Source: Draconibacterium mangrovi_A
Lineage (GTDB): Bacteria; Bacteroidota; Bacteroidia; Bacteroidales; Prolixibacteraceae
Reading direction: 5' to 3'
Length of the DNA stretch: 64,000 bases
Assembly (NCBI RefSeq): GCF_037646455.1
Contig: NZ_JBBIXN010000005.1
Span: forward strand, 1-64,000
Within the stretch, counting starts at the first letter, position 1, and each line of letters starts with the position of its first letter. The notes below the pieces were generated by a model that was not told where the DNA came from, did not search any database, and saw nothing but the letters and a program-made list of their open reading frames with translations. This document shows, piece after piece, positions 51,026 to 59,905 of the stretch. A program made the translations under genes and the position numbers.

Positions 51026-52801
51026 CTATTCCCGGTTCGCGTAAAACCGATCGAGGATGGAGCCGTCATTGGCCTCTTTCGATAAGGATTCGATGGTACT
51101 TTTCGGAACATCATACACATCCAGAACAATCAGCCCGTCGAGGCAATTATTGAATTTCGGATCCACATTAAAACCGATAATTTTGGCGTTCAGTTTAATG
51201 TATTTTTTGAGCAATACCGGGAGTCCCGAATTGAGTTCATCCAAATCGCCAATGGTTTTATCCAGTCGGTTAATGTCGCGGTCCATGTTTTCCATCAACA
51301 GGTTCAGGTCGGTGTTGTCGCTTTTAAACTTATAACTGTTGCGCGGTTTAATGTGCCGGGCCATTTTCCAGTTCAGATGATTCCGCATAATAAAGCGGAT
51401 GATCAGGTCTTTCGAAACTTTCGAGTAATTATTGCTAATGCTTACCGGCCCGATCAGGTAGCGGTACTCCGGATTTTTCAACAGGAAATAAAGAATTCCT
51501 TTCCACAACAAAAACAGCGGCATGGGTTTTCGCTGGTATTCTTTAATCACAAACGAGCGGCCCAGTTCAATGCTTTCCTTTAAAACCGGCTTAAACTGCT
51601 CGTCGATCCGAAACAACGACTGCAGATAAAATCCGCGTCGTCCGAACTGCTCCATAATGTCCAGTCCTTTACCCAAACGATAAGCGCCAACAATGCGTTG
51701 TTCATCTTCGTCCCAAATAAACAATTGGTAATAATACAGATCGAACTCATCAATATCGATGCTGTTGTTGGTTCCCTCGCCCACCTCACGGAAAGTAACT
51801 TCGCGCAAGCGGCCAACTTCATTTAAAATATTCGGGATTTTATTTGAGGGGGCACAATATGCGATGTAATTCTTCAGCCTGAACAGTGTTCCATCTCCTT
51901 TAATCGATTGAATTTCTTTTAGAATTTTCTCTTTCGGAACCGGATCGATTATAGCTTGCGGCTTTACTGAAGGCTTGAGTGAATAATTAAAAAACCTTCG
52001 TACTTCAATGTCCGACTCCATGCCGTAAGTTCGAGCACGTAAATAACGCCCAAATTGGTAGGTGTCGCAAAACCGCTCCTGTTCCTCTACAGGGATAGCG
52101 CTGCCTATTCGCAGTTTTATGTTTTTGTGCTTCTTTTTTAAAATTTCGGAGGGTAAACGGGCTTGTTGCCAGGAAGGATGGATTCGGGCAAAAAAATGCA
52201 ACAACCGACTATTGGTTCCCTGAAACAATACCGGAACGACCGGAACTCCGGCCTGCCTGACAAATTTTACTACAGGGAATTGCCAAACACGATCGCTTAC
52301 CCCATCAAAAGTATCTTTCGAGCGTAAATCGATTGCCGGGAACAAACACAAAACACCATTGTTTTCCAGGTGATCTCTGGCCTCATCCCAACCGTTTTCC
52401 TCATCTTCCGAGAAAGAGTTTTCAGATAAAAAATAATGGGCAACGGGTTCGATTTTTTGCAGCAGAAAATTGGCCAGCACCTTTACATCTTTTCGCACCA
52501 TCGAAAGGTATTTAATCAGCAACAGGCCATCAAATCCACCCAACGGATGGTTGGCAACGATAATAAGCGGACCTTCTTTGGGAATTTTCTTCAACTGATT
52601 TTCATCAAATTCGATGTTGAACTCCAGTGTTTTAATGAGTTCATCGATAAAATCAACACCACGTTTAACAGCTATTTGCCGGTAAATTTTATTCAGCTTA
52701 TTGTAGCGTAAAATATACATCAGGAATTTTGCAAAATAGTCACCACTGGTATGAATGGACGGCCGGTCTTTGAACAAATCCTTCGGATTCAGTAATTCCA
52801 T
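51026..52801 (-). CDS. Two-domain acyltransferase (PlsC plus GNAT), aminolipid-synthesis type
   Basis: A 591-aa membrane-associated enzyme. Residues about 60-270 are a PlsC/LPLAT domain with NHPLGGFDG (H-x4-D, about 84-92) and FPAIDLRS. Residues about 290-500 are a GNAT-like acyltransferase of the hemolysin/OlsB type (IVGAYRLGKG, with an adjacent FGRRGFYLQSLFRI block). The same two activities make ornithine or glycine lipids (OlsF, or GlsA/GlsB in Bacteroides), so an aminolipid product is likely. The fused order is as in OlsF-type proteins from memory; the amino acid head group is not shown. Confidence 0.8.
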   Translation of the reverse strand: MELLNPKDLFKDRPSIHTSGDYFAKFLMYILRYNKLNKIYRQIAVKRGVDFIDELIKTLEFNIEFDENQLKKIPKEGPLIIVANHPLGGFDGLLLIKYLSMVRKDVKVLANFLLQKIEPVAHYFLSENSFSEDEENGWDEARDHLENNGVLCLFPAIDLRSKDTFDGVSDRVWQFPVVKFVRQAGVPVVPVLFQGTNSRLLHFFARIHPSWQQARLPSEILKKKHKNIKLRIGSAIPVEEQERFCDTYQFGRYLRARTYGMESDIEVRRFFNYSLKPSVKPQAIIDPVPKEKILKEIQSIKGDGTLFRLKNYIAYCAPSNKIPNILNEVGRLREVTFREVGEGTNNSIDIDEFDLYYYQLFIWDEDEQRIVGAYRLGKGLDIMEQFGRRGFYLQSLFRIDEQFKPVLKESIELGRSFVIKEYQRKPMPLFLLWKGILYFLLKNPEYRYLIGPVSISNNYSKVSKDLIIRFIMRNHLNWKMARHIKPRNSYKFKSDNTDLNLLMENMDRDINRLDKTIGDLDELNSGLPVLLKKYIKLNAKIIGFNVDPKFNNCLDGLIVLDVYDVPKSTIESLSKEANDGSILDRFYANRE

Positions 52802-53005
52802 TGGTTGTATTTACGGTATGAAACACAAATAGTTCTTTTACAAAAATAAAATGTTTTTCGAATTATCATTTTTTGAGCATGCATTTTTCAAAGCCTCCCA
52901 AAAGCTACTTTTAGAAAGCAGATTAACAGGAAGATAATACCTTCCCTGCATTTTTTTGATCATATTTGCCCCGAGTTTGTTATAGTTGAAATAAAAGTTT
53001 GAACA

Positions 53006-54841
53006 TTGGAAATTAATTTAGATAAAAGCCTTTGGCTCCCCACATCGAAAAAAGAAGTTGAGCAGTTGGGTTGGGCTGATATTGATGTGATCCTTTTCAC
53101 AGGAGATGCTTACATCGATCATCCGTCGTTTGGAGCTGCCGTTATCGGACGTGTACTTGAGCACGAAGGATTGCGGGTGGCTATTGTGCCGCAACCCAAC
53201 TGGAAAGACGATTTACGCGATTTTAAAAAATTGGGAAAACCCAACCTGTTTTTTGCGGTTACCGGGGGAAACATGGATTCGATGGTGAACCACTACACTG
53301 CCGGAAAACGCAAGCGCCACAACGATGCATACACACCCGGCGGTCGTTCGGGACAACGACCGGATTATGCCACCATTACTTATTCGAAAATATTAAAAGA
53401 ACTATACCCCGATGTACCGATCGTTATTGGCGGCATTGAAGCATCGCTGCGCCGGTTAACACATTACGATTACTGGTCGGATAAACTCATGCCATCGATT
53501 TTAGTGGATACCAATGCCGATCTTTTATTTTACGGAATGGGCGAAAAATCGATCCTCGAATTTGCCCGGCTTGTAAAACGCGGCATCCCGATCGATAACT
53601 TGACAAGCATTCCGCAAACCGTTTTTCTGGTTGATGAGCATGAAAATTATGCCACAAAAAAGAACTGGGATGAACTGGAACTGGCATCGCACGAAACCTG
53701 CCTGAACGACAAAAAAGAATTCTCAAGGAATTTTATGCACATCGAGGAGGAGTCGAACAAGATGGAGGCCAAGAAACTGGTTCAGCGAATCGGGAATAAA
53801 AAAATTGTTGTGAATCCGCCATGGCCGACGTTCAAGGAAAAAGAGATCGACCGGATTTACGACCTGCCATACACCCGTTTACCGCACCCGCGCTACCACA
53901 AAAAAGAAACGATACCGGCATATGAAATGATCCGGCATTCGATCAATATCCACCGGGGTTGTTTTGGCGGATGTACATTTTGCACCATATCGGCACACCA
54001 GGGAAAATTTATTGCCAGTCGCTCCGAAAAATCGGTACTAAAAGAAGTGGAAAAAGTAACCGAGATGCCCGATTTTAAAGGCTACATTTCTGATCTGGGA
54101 GGACCTTCAGCCAATATGTATAAAATGAAGGGTATCCACGAAGAAATTTGCCGGAAATGTAAACGCCCGTCATGTATCTTTCCAACCGTTTGCAAAAACC
54201 TGGATGTGAGTCACAAAGCCATGCTCGATCTTTATCGCAAAGTCCGCCAAAATCCAAAGATTAAAAAGGCTTTTGTTGGAAGTGGTATCCGGTACGATAT
54301 GATTCTCGAAAAAACAAAGGATGAAAATGTAAATAAAGATAACCGGGAATACTTACGCGAGGTGATCAAACATCACGTTTCGGGGCGTTTAAAAGTGGCG
54401 CCTGAACATTCATCCGACGAGGTGTTAAAGTTCATGCGCAAGCCATCGTTTAAACTTTTCGAGGAATTAAATGACGAATTCAAAAAAATAAACAAGGAGG
54501 AAAAGCTAAACCAGCAACTGATTCCCTATTTTATTTCGAGCCATCCGGGCAGCCAGTCGGAAGACATGGCCGACCTGGCCATAAAAACCAAGCAAATGAA
54601 TTTCAGGCTTGAGCAGGTTCAGGATTTTACGCCTACACCAATGACACTGGCCACTGTGGTCTATTATTCGGGCTACCACCCCTATACCATGGAAAAAATT
54701 TACACGGCCAAAAACAAACACGAAAAAGAAAATCAACGCAAATTCTTTTTCTGGTATAAAAACGAATTCCGAAACTCGATTAAAAACGACCTGGAACGCA
54801 AAGGCCGCACCGACCTGGTGAAAAAAATATTCAAGAAATAA
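53006..54841 (+). CDS. YgiQ-family radical SAM protein
   Basis: 611 aa with the YgiQ N-terminal domain (WLPTSKKEVEQLGWADIDVI, FTGDAYIDHPSFGAAVIGR) and the cluster motif CFGGCTFCT (C-x3-C-x2-C, about 320). PTGGRSGQRPDYAT-like (seen TPGGRSGQRPDY) and KVAPEHSSDEVL blocks fit the family. The start is a TTG at 53006; no in-frame ATG precedes the family's first conserved block. The reaction is unknown. A DUF4197 gene follows after 23 bp. Confidence 0.9.
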   Translation: MEINLDKSLWLPTSKKEVEQLGWADIDVILFTGDAYIDHPSFGAAVIGRVLEHEGLRVAIVPQPNWKDDLRDFKKLGKPNLFFAVTGGNMDSMVNHYTAGKRKRHNDAYTPGGRSGQRPDYATITYSKILKELYPDVPIVIGGIEASLRRLTHYDYWSDKLMPSILVDTNADLLFYGMGEKSILEFARLVKRGIPIDNLTSIPQTVFLVDEHENYATKKNWDELELASHETCLNDKKEFSRNFMHIEEESNKMEAKKLVQRIGNKKIVVNPPWPTFKEKEIDRIYDLPYTRLPHPRYHKKETIPAYEMIRHSINIHRGCFGGCTFCTISAHQGKFIASRSEKSVLKEVEKVTEMPDFKGYISDLGGPSANMYKMKGIHEEICRKCKRPSCIFPTVCKNLDVSHKAMLDLYRKVRQNPKIKKAFVGSGIRYDMILEKTKDENVNKDNREYLREVIKHHVSGRLKVAPEHSSDEVLKFMRKPSFKLFEELNDEFKKINKEEKLNQQLIPYFISSHPGSQSEDMADLAIKTKQMNFRLEQVQDFTPTPMTLATVVYYSGYHPYTMEKIYTAKNKHEKENQRKFFFWYKNEFRNSIKNDLERKGRTDLVKKIFKK

Positions 54842-54864
54842 GCAATTAAATCCCAATTTAAGAA

Positions 54865-55620
54865 ATGATTTCAAAAAGAATTCTCCCCCTGCTTTTGGCC
54901 ATTGTTTTAAGCAGCTGCGCCGAATTAACTCAACTGGCACAACAAACACTCGATACAAACGCACCGTTATCACAGAATGAAATAGTGGCCGGTTTAAAGG
55001 AAGCACTGATCACCGGCGCCAACAACTCGGCCGATATCCTGGGTGCTGTTGATGGCTACTACAAAGATGAGCTGGTAAAAATTATGCTGCCTCCCGAAGC
55101 TGATGTTATCGTGGATAATATTCGCAAAATTCCGGGTGGAGACGACCTTGTTGAAGACGTATTGCTTCACATCAACCGTGCAGCTGAAGATGCAGCCAAA
55201 GAAGCGGCTCCTATTTTTGTAGGTAGTATAAAAAGCATGACCATTCAGGATGCAGTTGGCATTTTAAATGGTGACGATGACGCTGCGACACAATATTTAC
55301 ACAAAACCACTTACGACCAGTTGTTTGAATTGTATCAGCCAAAAATAAAGGCATCAGTGGAGAAAGACCTGGTTGGTAATATTTCTACCAAAGAAAGCTG
55401 GGACTCGCTAACGGGCAAATACAACAAAGTGGCGAATAGCGTAGCCGGCGAATTTGCGGGCTTAAAACCCGTAGACACCGAGTTGGAAGACTACCTGACA
55501 CAACAGGCACTCAATGGTCTTTTCCTGAAGATTGCAGCTGAAGAAAAGCAAATTCGTGAAAATCCGGCCGCTCGAGTGACCGATTTACTCAAGCGCGTTT
55601 TTGGTTCGGTCGACAGCTGA
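54865..55620 (+). CDS. DUF4197 lipoprotein
   Basis: A 251-aa exported protein with lipobox LAIVLSSC (Cys 18) and DUF4197 features: LSQNEIVAGLKEALITGANN at the start, a helical middle (INRAAEDAAKEAAPIFVGSI), and TDLLKRVFGS at the end. Entirely helical in appearance, likely periplasmic. Family function is unknown. Same strand as YgiQ, 23 bp after it. Confidence 0.87.
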   Translation: MISKRILPLLLAIVLSSCAELTQLAQQTLDTNAPLSQNEIVAGLKEALITGANNSADILGAVDGYYKDELVKIMLPPEADVIVDNIRKIPGGDDLVEDVLLHINRAAEDAAKEAAPIFVGSIKSMTIQDAVGILNGDDDAATQYLHKTTYDQLFELYQPKIKASVEKDLVGNISTKESWDSLTGKYNKVANSVAGEFAGLKPVDTELEDYLTQQALNGLFLKIAAEEKQIRENPAARVTDLLKRVFGSVDS

Positions 55621-55657
55621 TTGAAAATATATTTTTAGCTTCTTAAACATGTTTGAT

Positions 55658-55679
55658 TGAATTATTCGCGAATAATTCA
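55658..55679. promoter_or_regulatory. 22-bp perfect palindrome upstream of the PAS gene
   Basis: The sequence centred on TTCGCGAA (arms GAATTATTCG / CGAATAATTC, plus one more pair) is a perfect 22-bp dyad with no loop. It lies 38 bp after the DUF4197 stop and 70 bp before the PAS gene start, where an operator would be expected. No repressor gene is adjacent. Confidence 0.6.
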
Positions 55680-55749
55680 TAATTTCATTTAAAACAATTC
55701 TACAACGAAGCTGTTTTGCAATCGTTACTAACCTGTAAAACTTAACGTA

Positions 55750-56172
55750 ATGAGATTAGAATTTTGCAGAGTTGAAGAGGCCAACGACCTGGTCAACCAA
55801 CTGATAGAACACCACCCGCAAGCCATATTTCTTACCGATAACAATTTCAAAGTTAAATATTTCAACAAGCCGTTTCAGGTACTAACCAAGAGCGAAAAGC
55901 GCGACATTATCGATCGCGAATTCTGCGAAATTATAGGCTGCACGCAACGCGAAAAATTTAATGCCCGCGACGATGGTTTTTGTAAACATTGCCAGCTTCG
56001 CGAGCTGCTTTCGGGCAACATTTCTGAGATGGAACTGATCCGCGATTTTGTGATCAACAACAAAGTAAAAACCAAGCATCTGCATATTGATTCACACCGC
56101 GTAGTAATGGATGACCATAAATACCGCCTGGTCGTTATCGATGACAGAACGATGAAACACAAAATAGACTGA
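55750..56172 (+). CDS. PAS-like single-domain protein with five cysteines
   Basis: A 140-aa soluble protein that is a lone PAS domain (LIEHHPQAIFLTDNNFKVKYFN at about 19-40, and a C-terminal beta sheet KYRLVVIDD). Cys at 59, 64, 78 and 81 lie in a loop insertion between the helices (REFCEIIGC, then DDGFCKHC), plus one at 6. This is reminiscent of PAS domains with redox-active or metal/heme/Fe-S binding Cys clusters. No output domain is present. The 22-bp palindrome upstream may control it. Ligand not determined. Confidence 0.75.
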   Translation: MRLEFCRVEEANDLVNQLIEHHPQAIFLTDNNFKVKYFNKPFQVLTKSEKRDIIDREFCEIIGCTQREKFNARDDGFCKHCQLRELLSGNISEMELIRDFVINNKVKTKHLHIDSHRVVMDDHKYRLVVIDDRTMKHKID

Positions 56173-56297
56173 ACAATAGTTACGGATTAAATCTCCGGTG
56201 TTTCTATTCCTCCACATTATTCATTTCCCCTAAAATTGGTAGCTTTACACCCGGTTCGAAGATATTTCGTACCGTGTAACCAGTTAAACCGATATTC

Positions 56298-58619
56298 ATG
56301 ATTAATAAGTTAGTGCTGCTGATCTTTTCAGTCTTCATTTTATTTTCATGCGAACCGTCGCAAACCACTTCAGAAAATACAGAGAAACAACTTCCCGATC
56401 TGGCTCAGTTTGTCAACCCGATGGTGGGCACAAAAAACATGGGACATACCTATCCCGGGGCTACAACACCTTTTGGGATGGTACAGTTAAGTCCTGATAC
56501 CAACGAAGAACCTTATTCCATCGATGGTCAGTACAACGGCGAAACCTACCGTTATTGTTCGGGCTACCAGTACGACGACACTACCATTTTCGGATTCAGC
56601 CATACGCATTTTAGTGGTGTCGGACATTCCGATCTGGGCGATTTTCTGCTTATGCCAACCACCGATGAACTGACACTTGATCCGGGAAAAGCCAGCGAAC
56701 CGGGCAGTGGCTACCATTCGCAGTTTTCGCACAAAACCGAAACTGCGGAACCGGGTTATTATAAAGTCCATCTCGACGACTACAATATTGAAGCAGAACT
56801 TACTGCCAGCGATCGCGTTGGCTTTCATCAGTACACTTTTGAAGAGCCGGGAGACGCGCATGTTCTGCTCGATCTTATGTATAACATTTACAATTATCCC
56901 GGGAAAAACGTCTGGACTTTTATACGCGTGGAAAACGATTCGCTGGTCACCGGTTTTCGGCAAACCAAAGGCTGGGCGCGCAACCGTAAAGTTTATTTCG
57001 CCATGGCTTTCTCTAAACCATTTGAAAGCTATGGTCACAAAAAATATGATCCAGTAAGTTACAACGGATTTTACCGCCGCTTTAAGGAAGATGAGAATTT
57101 CCCTGAAATGGCGGGAAGAGAAATTCGTGCTTATTTCAATTTCAATGCTAAACAGGACGAAAAGATCAAAATAAAATTTGCGTTTTCATCGGTCAGTACC
57201 GAGGGCGCGCTAAAAAACATGACAGCAGAAATACCCGGTTGGGATTTTGAAGCCGTAAAAACTGAAGCACGACAAAAGTGGAACAAAGAATTGGCAAAAG
57301 TGGAATTGGAAACCCTCACCGAACAAGACAAGGAAACTTTTTACACGGCTCTTTATCACTCAATGCTTAGTCCTATTATTTACGAAGATGTGGACGGGCA
57401 GTACCTCGGGTTGGATCAAAACATTCATCAAAGTGACGGATTTACCAATTACACCATCTTCTCGCTTTGGGATACCTACCGGGCACTGCATCCGCTGTTT
57501 AACATCCTCCATCCGCAGCGAAATAACGACATGGTGAAATCGATGCTGGCGCACCAGGAACAAAGTGTGCACCACATGTTGCCTATCTGGAGTCATTATG
57601 CCAACGAAAACTGGTGCATGATTGGTTACCACTCGGTTTCGGTTATTGCCGATGCTTTTGCGAAAGGCGCCACCGATGCCGATCTTGAAAAGGCGCTCGA
57701 TGCCTGCATCAGCACTTCCACTGTTCCGTATTTTAATGCCCTTGGCGAATACATGAAAAATGGATATGTCTCGGAAGAAGGAAGTCCTTATTCGGTTTCA
57801 CTCACCCTCGAATATGCCTACAATGACTGGTGCATTGCACAGCTTGCCAAAAAACTTGGAAAAACCGACGTTTACAATGCATACACAAAACGTTCGGAAT
57901 ATTTCCACAATGTGTACGATAAGCAGACTGGTTTTATGCGTCCGAAACACAGCGACGGAAGCTGGCGTGAGGACTTCGATCCGATGGATACGCACGGCCA
58001 GGGATTTATTGAAGGCAATGCATGGAACTACGGACTGTATGTTCCGCATCAGATTGATACAATGATTGCTTTAATGGGAGGTAAAGAAAAGTTTGCCGGC
58101 CAGCTGGACGAACTGTTTACTACCGAGATCGATGATAAATACATTGAAAAGAACGAGGACATCACCCGCGACGGAATCATCGGTAATTACGTTCACGGCA
58201 ACGAACCGGGGCACCATATTCCCTATCTCTACAACTGGACCAACCAGCCCTGGAAAACACAGAAACGGGTGCGAATGATCCTGTCGACCATGTACAGCAA
58301 CAAAGAAGATGGCCTGTGCGGAAACGACGATGCCGGACAAATGAGTGCCTGGTACATTTTTAGTTCGCTTGGCTTCTATCCTGTCCTCCCCGGATCGGAT
58401 GAATATGCTTTGGGCAGCCCGATGGTAAAATCAGCAACCTTGCGACTTGAAAATGACAAAATCTTAAAAATTGAAGCAGTGAATCAAAGTCCCGAAAATG
58501 TGTATGTTGAAAAAGTTGAGCTGAACGGTGAGGTTCTGGATTCACGTTCGATCAAACACTGTGATATTATTAACGGAGGTGAGTTGAAGTTTTTCATGAG
58601 CGACCAGCCAAAGATGTAA
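56298..58619 (+). CDS. GH92-family alpha-mannosidase lipoprotein
   Basis: 773 aa, lipoprotein signal (SVFILFSC), so probably outer-membrane or periplasmic. The GH92 family (calcium-dependent exo-alpha-mannosidases) is clear from QFVNPMVGTKNMGHTYPGA, TTPFGMVQLSPDT, GFSHTHFSGVGHSD, TIFSLWDTYRALHPL, HGNEPGHHIPYLYN and GNDDAGQMSAWYIFSSLGFYP. HNEPGHH supplies part of the catalytic and Ca site. Length fits the family. Monocistronic, with a repeat region downstream. Confidence 0.93.
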   Translation: MINKLVLLIFSVFILFSCEPSQTTSENTEKQLPDLAQFVNPMVGTKNMGHTYPGATTPFGMVQLSPDTNEEPYSIDGQYNGETYRYCSGYQYDDTTIFGFSHTHFSGVGHSDLGDFLLMPTTDELTLDPGKASEPGSGYHSQFSHKTETAEPGYYKVHLDDYNIEAELTASDRVGFHQYTFEEPGDAHVLLDLMYNIYNYPGKNVWTFIRVENDSLVTGFRQTKGWARNRKVYFAMAFSKPFESYGHKKYDPVSYNGFYRRFKEDENFPEMAGREIRAYFNFNAKQDEKIKIKFAFSSVSTEGALKNMTAEIPGWDFEAVKTEARQKWNKELAKVELETLTEQDKETFYTALYHSMLSPIIYEDVDGQYLGLDQNIHQSDGFTNYTIFSLWDTYRALHPLFNILHPQRNNDMVKSMLAHQEQSVHHMLPIWSHYANENWCMIGYHSVSVIADAFAKGATDADLEKALDACISTSTVPYFNALGEYMKNGYVSEEGSPYSVSLTLEYAYNDWCIAQLAKKLGKTDVYNAYTKRSEYFHNVYDKQTGFMRPKHSDGSWREDFDPMDTHGQGFIEGNAWNYGLYVPHQIDTMIALMGGKEKFAGQLDELFTTEIDDKYIEKNEDITRDGIIGNYVHGNEPGHHIPYLYNWTNQPWKTQKRVRMILSTMYSNKEDGLCGNDDAGQMSAWYIFSSLGFYPVLPGSDEYALGSPMVKSATLRLENDKILKIEAVNQSPENVYVEKVELNGEVLDSRSIKHCDIINGGELKFFMSDQPKM

Positions 58620-58648
58620 AAACTTTGAGGCTCTTTGAGTAAATTCTC

Positions 58649-58705
58649 CGTGGTTCTTCGTGTAAAAAAACAGGTACACAAAGAAGCTCAATGGACCACC
58701 GAGTT
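58649..58705. repeat. Imperfect inverted repeat downstream of GH92
   Basis: CTCCGTGGT...TCTTCGTGTA on the left mirrors TACACAAAGAAG...ACCACCGAG on the right. It resembles widespread Bacteroidota intergenic hairpins from general knowledge. It is not at a stop codon and carries no T run. Confidence 0.5.
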
Positions 58706-58735
58706 TGCAATCTAAGATTTTCGTTTGGTTTAAAA

Positions 58736-58766
58736 ATCACCCCTTTGGCTCCCCTCAAGGGGAGAA
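58736..58766 (+). repeat. 31-bp intergenic hairpin repeat, copy 2
   Basis: 29 of 31 bases match 47722-47752, with hairpin core CTCCCCTCAAGGGGAG. It lies between the convergent GH92 and TIGR01212 genes. Confidence 0.7.
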
Positions 58767-58797
58767 CTGAAATGTTATAGGTATATGTTTGGTTTGA

Positions 58798-59742
58798 TTA
58801 CTGAATTAGCCTTCCCTGCCAGGTATTTCGTTCAGCAAGGCGTTTTTCAACTTTGGCCACAAACTCAAAGTTTTTGAGCCCCCACTTTGGTGCAATCAAC
58901 ATTTCGGGTGGTGCCTGGCTTATAAACCGTTCAACAATAATTGCCGGATTGAGTAATTCGAGGTAATCGATAACCAGGTCGATATATTCTTCCGCAGAGT
59001 ATAACTTAAATTGTTCAGGATTCTCACGATACTGTTTTTCGAGCACCGTGCCTTTATGAATCTGCAATTGATGAAGTTTCAGATTTTTAACAGGCAACTG
59101 AGAAATAACACGGGCTTGTTCCATCATTTCATCATGGCTTTCACCCGGCAAACCCAAAATCATGTGCGCCCCGTTGTTGATCTCACGTTTGGCTGTTTCC
59201 TGCAGCGCCCAAACCGACTCGGCAAAAGTATGTCCCCGGTTGATACTTCCCAGTGTTCGATCAAGGTGTGATTCAAGTCCGAACTCCACCATTACATAAA
59301 CCTGCTTACTTAAATCTGCCAAGTAATCAAGCAGCGGTTCGTCAACAGCATCGGGGCGGGTAGAAATAACAAGTCCGATTACTTTTGGGTGTTCCAAAGC
59401 TTCTTCGTATAGCCGCTTAAGCTCCTCAAGCGGTGCGTATGTGTTTGTATAAGCCTGAAAATAAGCCAGAAACTTCATTGATTTGTATTTCTTCGCAAAA
59501 AAATCGATGCCATGTTGCACCTGCTGCGTCACACTTTTTTCGAGATTGCAATAAGTAGGTTTGAATGTTTTATTGTTGCAATACGTGCAGCCGCCAAGGC
59601 CTTTCAAGCCATCGCGGTTCGGACAAGTGAATCCGGCGTCCACCGAAACCTTTTGTACACGTTCCGAAAACAGGTTCCGAAAATAGGTTGGAAAATCGTT
59701 GTATCGCCGTTCGTGGCCCCAGTAATACACCCCGTTATTCAT
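58798..59742 (-). CDS. TIGR01212-family radical SAM protein (YhcC-like)
   Basis: 314 aa. The radical SAM cluster motif is CPNRDGLKGLGGCTYC (C-x11-C-x2-C, about 40-55), which is the family form. Also typical are FAKKYKSMKFLAYFQAYTNTY, VISTRPDAVDEP and ELGLESHLDRTL-like (seen EFGLESHLDRTL). The reaction is not known. The gene is convergent with GH92 and divergent from the DUF4301 gene. Confidence 0.9.
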   Translation of the reverse strand: MNNGVYYWGHERRYNDFPTYFRNLFSERVQKVSVDAGFTCPNRDGLKGLGGCTYCNNKTFKPTYCNLEKSVTQQVQHGIDFFAKKYKSMKFLAYFQAYTNTYAPLEELKRLYEEALEHPKVIGLVISTRPDAVDEPLLDYLADLSKQVYVMVEFGLESHLDRTLGSINRGHTFAESVWALQETAKREINNGAHMILGLPGESHDEMMEQARVISQLPVKNLKLHQLQIHKGTVLEKQYRENPEQFKLYSAEEYIDLVIDYLELLNPAIIVERFISQAPPEMLIAPKWGLKNFEFVAKVEKRLAERNTWQGRLIQ

Positions 59743-59905
59743 TAACTTTTAATTAAGGTCACAAAAATAGATAAATTTCTGTTGCTCTCAGGGTTACAAA
59801 AACTTATCAACAAATCTTGAAAACTTTCGGCACATTCAACATCAAAATCGGTTTCAATTCAGAAATCAAATCCCTAATTTTAGACAGCATCTTAAATGAT
59901 ACAAT

